Shown one piece after another: positions 57,451-64,000 of a DNA stretch of 64,000 bases; within the stretch, counting starts at the first letter, position 1, and the number at the start of each line of letters is the position of its first letter. Below the pieces are notes generated by a model, which saw nothing but the letters and a program-made list of their open reading frames with translations, was not told where the DNA came from and did not search any database. The DNA is from Apteryx mantelli. Its lineage: Eukaryota > Chordata > Aves > Apterygiformes > Apterygidae. The stretch lies in contig NC_089981.1 in the NCBI RefSeq assembly GCF_036417845.1, positions 63,701,268 through 63,765,267 on the forward strand, given 5' to 3'. A program made the position numbers and the translations under genes.

Positions 57451-58779
57451 AAAGTAAGTTACAGGTCCCTTAGGAAATACAACACCCAGCACCAGATTTT
57501 ATCATGACTCTAATATTATTAGCAGCCTGATAACAGAGATGTCTCAAACTTCCCATGTAACTAAAGCTCACTAAAAGCTTATGTCTGTGATATATTTGAA
57601 TATCTTCCTTTTGGGATTAGTGTCATTTTCCTCATTCTAAGAATGAGGCAAGAAGAAAAGTCAGCTTCTGAAGAGACTGAAGGCTAAAATACTTCAGCAT
57701 AAAGAAATCCATAGGATAGTCCCTTCTTAAATCCCCCTTACCCCACATTTCCCACTGCTTTGACAGGATCTCCTGCGGTCACTTTGAACTAGGACTCTTT
57801 CTTTCTTACCTGTTATCAGCAGCACTGGAGGGAAACAGTATTCAGGCTGCCTAGTGCCAGGCACTTTTCTTAGGCAGATAATTGATGGAGAAAGGCAGGT
57901 GCCTTTAGAAAGCTATTCAGAGCACCTGAGTTCTGCAGTAATTAAGCTCTCAATTCACATGCTCTAAATAGCCATTCAGTAGTACATGCCTTTTTCCTGG
58001 GTTAGCTGAGGAGCCTTGTTAGATGCCTACAGTATACAGCAGCATCTAAGGCTCCTCAGAAAAGAAACTGCTATCTTCCTGGAGAGTCTCTTGGACACCT
58101 GTTCCTCTTGGGATGGTGGAACATGGAGGTCACTGTGGAAAACGATAGGTCTTTATGAGGCCAGAGGCCTCTGTGAGGGCTGAATGCTCTCTGAAGAGCA
58201 TGTCCTCTTGGACCAGAGCTAACCAAGGGGTAGGCTGGGAGAGTGGGGGAATAGCAGCAGATACACAGGGATGTAGAGAGGGAGCAAGGAGGAGGTCTGG
58301 GCTGTGTATATGGGTGCCTGTAGGGGTGCATGCACATCATATAGGAGATGCATTGAGGTGGGTGTAGGGCATCTGGAGGATGAGCAGCTTAGGGCACCCT
58401 GTGTGCAGTCTCGCTTCTTTGCATTGCCTTGGCAATGCCAGAATAACTGGTCCGTATGCTTTGGCTACTTTCCCCTGCAGCCAGAGTCCTGTGGTAAATC
58501 TGGCCATAAAAGATAACGTTCTCTTAAAAAAAAATAAAGCTGAGCTGAGATTACCTATCTGCTAATTACCACACACAGACATCATGTGGAAACGGTCTCT
58601 TCAGGGTTCTTGTTCAGTGTCCAGGTTAATGCCTGCACTCAGCACTCACAGTCACTGTGGTCCTCAGATAGGAAGGGAAACAAAAAGGCTGTGACTCCAG
58701 AAATCTGTTTTGCCAGCCCACCTTGACACTAACACACTTTATTTATGATTTAGGTTATACAGGGAAACCTTCTAATTGT

Positions 58780-58985
58780 AAAGCTGTCTCAGTAGTGAAA
58801 CAAATTATCTGTGAAGGCCAGGGAACCTCCACCACTGGAGGACTCTAAAGAGGTTAGAGAAACATCTGTCCAAAATGGTTTGTGTAGAACTGATCCTGCC
58901 TTAGGGGAGGGAGATGGACTCAATGACCTCTGTAAGGTCCTTTCCAGCCTTACACTCTGTGGTTCTGTGATCATGCAATGCTTGA
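58780..58985 (+). mobile_element. CR1 3'-end fragment, sense
   Basis: The block GATGGACTCAATGACCTCTG TAAGGTCCTTTCCAGCC ending TCTGTGGTTCTGTGATCATG matches the standard CR1 3' terminus (the minus-strand counterpart is seen at 53.2 kb) and its 8-bp tail. Only about 200 bp remain. It is more diverged than the large copy. Confidence 0.8.
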
Positions 58986-58989
58986 ATGG

Positions 58990-61900
58990 TGTCACTGAAT
59001 GGCAGAGCTGAGATTTCTGTTGAAGCTGAAATTTTGAGTTATGAAGAAAATCAAGGGGAAAAGCTGTTGAACCTTAAATAAACACAACCAAAGCCTGCAT
59101 TCCTATGTAGCTTGTGCTAAAAAAGCTCAGTGAGCTTCAGCTGTAAAAAATTTAGATGTGTGTGGAGCAGGGCAGAGTTAAGGGTATTTGAGGCCTGGCT
59201 GTGCATTTCTCTTTAGGGCACAAACTGACAGACTTTACTCTGATGTAATTCTTCCCGGGAATAGAAGTCAATGACATGTGCTCACTTGGAAAACCTTGCC
59301 CAGCTCATATCAGGGTGGAAGCAAGGTCAAGGACTGATGGACATGATTCAGCTTCCCTGATACCAGGGAAAGTTCTGCTACTGGTAGTGACTGCAGCGAC
59401 TAGTCCCCAGGGTTTGGAGGACAAGAACAAAATAGCAGAATTGAGACATGTTCTGAGAGGAAATGACAGAGAAGAACCTTCCCATGCTACAGAGCTGGCA
59501 TTGAACCAACAGGGTTTAATCTTTTAATTTCACAGCGGCCTGATCTGTGATGCTTCACTTCCTTAACTGTTCATCATCTTTTTTCCATCCCCTCCCATTT
59601 TTCACAGTTGTCCTGCTCTACCTAGAAAGGCCCTGTTGAGATAGGATGTGGCCTAGCCTGTGAACATGAGGCACAGGCAGAGCAGGAGTCACAGTGGCTG
59701 GGCATGCTCATGGCTGCAGCTGCTCTGTGCTGTGACACGGATGTGGAGGATTTAAGTCTAGCCCCAGCAAAGACAGACTACCTGTGGTGGCACTCACCTG
59801 TTTGAAAGCAGGTCCCCCACTGCCTAATTGCTGAATAATGCCTCTTTAGAGTCTGACAGACTGAGCCCTGGGGAGCTCCCAACTCAGCTATTGGCAGGAG
59901 GCAAAGTCTCTGGAAATGAAGCTTTACAATGCAGCTGAAGCCTGAGATGAAAGGAAGGCAGCAGGATGAGGAATAAGATATCAAGTAGTGGCTGTGTGAG
60001 CACCACAGGGGGCTTACCCACCTCTACTCAGTCACTTGCCAGCTGAGTGGAGGAGCACCGCAGCTGTGTCCCTCCCTGTGGGACCCCAAGCCCCCAAGAG
60101 GCTCTCCAGCATCCCCCCTGCCTTTTCCCGAAGGCTCACCATCAGCTCAGTACCTAGGGGAACCTCTGCTCCAGGACTTCAAACCTTTTGCCAGGTGACT
60201 CAACCACGGCAAACTCCTGTGTGCAGAGGCCTGGGAGTCTCGGAGCTTTTCCTCTCTGCAGTGAATTTTCTCTTACCTGGTGTCAAGCTTCTGGGGAAAC
60301 TGATTGTGAAAATTTCAAGGAAATTCAGCTTGGCAAATAGGAACAGGAGGGTTTTGCCCCCCCCCCCAAGCACTTTAAAAATATAATACTTGAATAAGCA
60401 AAAAATGGCTGAACTCTCATGCATGAGGCACATGAATCATCTTCAGGGAAGAAAGAGATCCTGGCAATGTCTGGGCTTGAAGTAACAGTAGTTAACATTA
60501 TAATGACTCATACCACATATGTGTCATATTGTTTTTCATTAAGAGCAGAATTCTGGTGTACTGTGACTAACTGAAAGCTGGAATCATGGTCCTAAAGCCT
60601 TGGGCCAGGGGCTCTCTCTTCCATATGTTCTGGTTCAGTGCCAAAAGCATTATCAGCAGTCAAATATTGAATAATAATAATAATAATTCTCAGATCAAAC
60701 ACTTCATTCAAATGACAAAATGAGATGGGCTTTGGAGCTTTTTTTCCCCAGGGAGTGCTCTGTTTTTAATAGGGAGAAAATGGATAAATTGAGGGCAGGC
60801 ACCTCCAGAGAGGTCCTTCTTCTGCTCCCAGCTCATTAATGTCAAACCCTGGCTCTGCAGCCTGTTTCAGACAAGGTCAAAGTCTCCATTTTTGTCTTTC
60901 TACAGAAGGGCTTTGGATTCCTATTTAACAACCTTTTTGCCCCCTCAGCATCCCCCAGACAGATCTCTTGGTCTGTGTAGCACACTAACAGGCCAAGGAT
61001 GCAGCTCCTGGAACCCTAGTCCCTCGATGGGCCTCACCCAGAGCAGACCATGTCCCACCAAGCCTCTCTGCTTGCCTCTGCTGGCCCAGCTATGCTTGGC
61101 CTGCTGGGCATACCATGGACCTGCTGCGCTTACTGACCCTTTGTCCTGGGAAATGGAGGCCTGGAAGCATCAGGGGCTCAGAGTGTGAGAGGTGGAGGGG
61201 AAACATGAGGCAAGAGGTGCTGAGACAGAACAGGAGGATGGACGAGTCAGAGAGGGAGAAGTGCTGGAGGAGGTGGTGAATGAATTAGTGGCATCATGCT
61301 AGGACAAGCTCCATTTTTTTGAGGGCAGCAGCTGCAGCTCTTACAGGCTCAGACCATTCACTAGTTCTAGTTCAGCTGTGACTCACCCCAGTGCTGTGCT
61401 ACCTCCCTGGCTGGGCCCACTGCCACCCTGGAGTGGTAAGCCCTGAGCTCAGTCAGGCTATTTTGGGGGCTGCTTTCAGTCTGTTGGGGGCCTGGAGTGC
61501 AGCCAGCACAGTCCACCCAAGGCAGTGCTTACAGACTATTGACTCTGCTTTGATGACAAAATGCTCAGATTAGATAGAAAAGTGATGAGAGGCAGGAGGA
61601 CAGGAGTAATTGCCAGGAAACAGGAGGTGAAGGCTAGGAGACCCTCAGGAACAGCTTGTCATGGGGAAAAATGGGAGAGACTCTGCTCTGGGATACGAGC
61701 CAAGGATATGCTGAGCTGCCAGGAGTGCAGTTTCAGGCTGTGAGAGAGCTGGCAGCATATCCCATCACAGGAGGCTGATATAGTGCAGCTATATTTTGTG
61801 GTACCTTAACTCTGCTTCCCAGAGGACCTCTGTGGGCTTTGAGGTGTGACTGATTTCACTTATTGGCAATGGTTCCCTTATTTTGGTGCTGGTAGCACTA

Positions 61901-64000
61901 TCACACCCATCCAGGGCCAGAGGAGGGGCCTGGAGCCATCTCCTGGGTAATACAATGAACAGTCCCTAAAGCAGGTGGGATGAGGGCTGGCTCTGTAAGG
62001 AAAGTACTCAGTCCTGGGAAGGCTGCAGGCTGCATCCCAGCTGTGCTGCAAGGACCTCTATGTGGCTGGGAAACAGCCCTCATGTTCAGACCTGCCTTGG
62101 GATAAGTTCCTTGAGAGCTTGGTCTGTGAGATGTGTGGGGAGCACTGCAGTGGAGCAGTAGCAGATGTGCTTATAGCAAGTGTGACTTCCTTTGGACATC
62201 CTTGGAGTTTCATATCCTCCAGGCAATGGCTCCTCCAGGCTCTGGGCCCTGCTAAAGCTTGTGCCATCAGGTTAAAACTGCTTTTCATAATCAAAGCTTT
62301 CTCTAACATAAGGACAGCACTGGATCTGGGTGAGAACAGAGTAGCCAAGGGACATGTTGAAGTTACTTTATCAAATTGCAGAAAGAGAGAAAGAAAGTCT
62401 GCTAAAACCACTTTACCCCCTTCCTGTCTGAATAATACAAACCAGCCAAACAGATTTTTATCAAACTTTACAAAATATACCACCTATAGGCTGAAGGAAG
62501 CAAGAGAAAATGCATCTCAAAGGGTAGTATTTGTACTGAAAGTGATAAAATACCAAAAATAAATGCTTACAATTGAAGCTATCTCTCCAGTCATTGCAGC
62601 AGGACAAGCACATGGTTCTCTCTACTAAAGACTAAGCACCATCATCGCCAGCACTAATGCACCATGTGAAATCCATAGCAGGCCAATAGTCGTTCACATT
62701 AGCTGCTGAAATACCTAAAAGAGGCTGGATTAACAGGAGGAAGAGTCTTACAGGCTTTGGAGACGAGATCTCCTGGAGAGATAGACAAAAATACAATAGC
62801 AGTGGGGTTCACAGAGAAACAGTGGTCATATAAATTGTCCATTTAGCTTTCTCTCTAACCCCCTGGACAATCCTAGAGCTGGAACTGTGACAAATATAGC
62901 ATCTGCAACCATTTTGGTACCACACTGATTCAGACTAGCTCAGAGGTACTTTCATAAGCAGGGAGTCAGTGGTGGGGAGGTTCAATCTAAGAAGAACTAG
63001 CCAATATATTTGTTTTCTTGTGGATATTCGGCTGTAACAGCCAACTATGCATGAAGTTTGTGCAGCTGCTTGGGTTCTTTTGGGTCTGTTCTCAGAATTA
63101 TAGATCTAGCTGTATCAATAACTGACTCAACTTCAAACTAGAGATCACCAACAAACAGAAAAGTATTTCAGTTTTTCAGAATGCCAGGATATGGCATAAA
63201 AGGTAATAGTTTGGAGGGACTGTGCCATAATCAGTTGGCTCAAGATACTGTTATTTGTGAGACATTTAAAGACACAAATTAAAAAGTACATTTCTAAGAG
63301 ATGAAAATATAAGATAAAAATGCTTCACAACAACCTCTAGATCTCTGAAAGCCATCGATGCATTTCTAATGCACCATGTCAAATCCATCATCACAAATAC
63401 ATCACTGATGTCCTGAAAGGGCCTGGCTGCCTGCCATTTTCCTCCACTTCCCTGAACCAACTTGGAGGGACAGTTATTTGCAGCCTGGGCTGAGAGTGAA
63501 GTAGTGTGGAGCCACAGAGTTAAAACCTCCATGCCAACTTCAGCCTGTGGCCACCAGCTGACAGGAAAGTCCAGGCTCTACCTGATTCACATCCTGGCCT
63601 GCCTGTGCCCAGAAGGGAAGAGGCCCAGAAAGGAAAGTGCTAGCCCTGTGGGTGCTGTTATCCCTGCTCAGTCTGGGAAACCCTCTCAAAGCTTCTTTCT
63701 CTGTTTTTCTGGCACATTGTCTGACTCGGGGTGAAACTATTACATTATTTACAACAGGAAAGGGGGACCTATGCCTTCCAAGCCACATGCAGGGCCTCCA
63801 GTTTTCTCTTGAATCAGGCTCTCAGAGAGGAGTTTGATCATTTTTGGCTTGTCACACCAGCTTGGAGTCAAAGGGGTTTTGAAGTCCCGTGTCTCCAGGG
63901 TAGATGAGAAATTTCGAGATATGGAGGAGGAGGATTTAATGCAGTAGTTGTGGAGATTTCCAGCCCTCAGACAATCAGAGTGGTGGAGAGGAAGGTAACA
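58990..64000. other. Intergenic, no gene recognised
   Basis: Mostly unique AT-moderate DNA. It contains a C11 run (60,357-60,367), an (AAT)n microsatellite and a 20-bp repeated phrase (TAATGCACCATGTGAAATCC at 62,656, near-copy at about 63,370). No exon of NPC2, the next gene in the human order, was recognised. Confidence 0.5.
60668..60687 (+). repeat. (AAT)n microsatellite
   Basis: About six AAT/ATA triplets in ATTGAATAATAATAATAATA. Simple sequence repeat. Confidence 0.85.

Noticed and set aside
55500-64000. Search for NPC2 exons, the next gene in human order
   Set aside because: No Cys-patterned NPC2-like exon was seen on the minus strand; the gene probably lies beyond the window.

Overview
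This window is vertebrate nuclear DNA, most likely from a bird. Three gene anchors are visible: the 5' end of ABCD4 (minus strand), a complete VRTN (plus strand) and a complete SYNDIG1L coding region (minus strand). From general knowledge this order and orientation match the ABCD4-VRTN-SYNDIG1L neighbourhood of human 14q24.3. The compact spacing and a large, well-preserved CR1 retrotransposon with the typical 8-bp tail repeats favour an avian genome, although a turtle or crocodilian cannot be excluded. Nothing looks bacterial, plasmid-borne or viral: there are no operons, CRISPR arrays or rRNA genes, and I recognised no tRNA.

Layout: 1-1,120 holds the first three coding exons of ABCD4, read leftward out of a CpG island (about 690-1,680); the rest of the gene lies to the left of the window. 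1,730-9,800 is intergenic, with only one doubtful LINE scrap. 9,811-10,810 is a G-rich minisatellite that abuts the VRTN CpG-island promoter (about 10,830-11,520). VRTN has a short non-coding exon 1 ending at 11,156, a 3.7-kb intron, and one coding exon (14,903-16,930) with 3'UTR poly(A) signals at 17,486 and 17,966. 18-33 kb is intergenic; it carries old CR1/L3-like LINE remains (about 23.3-23.7 and 24.5-25.5 kb), an orphan CpG island (about 21.4-21.7 kb) and several AT-rich stretches dense in homeodomain/POU-like motifs that look like enhancers. SYNDIG1L is read leftward through coding exons at 38,463-38,035, 36,337-36,200 and 33,259-33,101. A candidate non-coding first exon lies at about 51.55-51.87 kb, which would give a 13-kb first intron. 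The right end (52-64 kb) is repeat-rich: a 2.3-kb CR1 (53.2-55.5 kb, minus), a short CR1 3' end (about 58.8 kb, plus) and an older LINE fragment (about 56.9-57.4 kb).

The genes do not form a pathway. ABCD4 is a lysosomal cobalamin transporter subunit, VRTN a DNA-binding regulator of vertebral number, and SYNDIG1L a neuronal CD225-family membrane protein. They are simply syntenic neighbours. The most interesting observations are in VRTN: five copies of a roughly 40-residue helix-turn-helix-like module follow an OTU-like domain that has lost its catalytic Cys. Also notable are the minisatellite against the VRTN promoter and the motif-dense non-coding stretches. I found no evidence for a previously undescribed multi-gene system.
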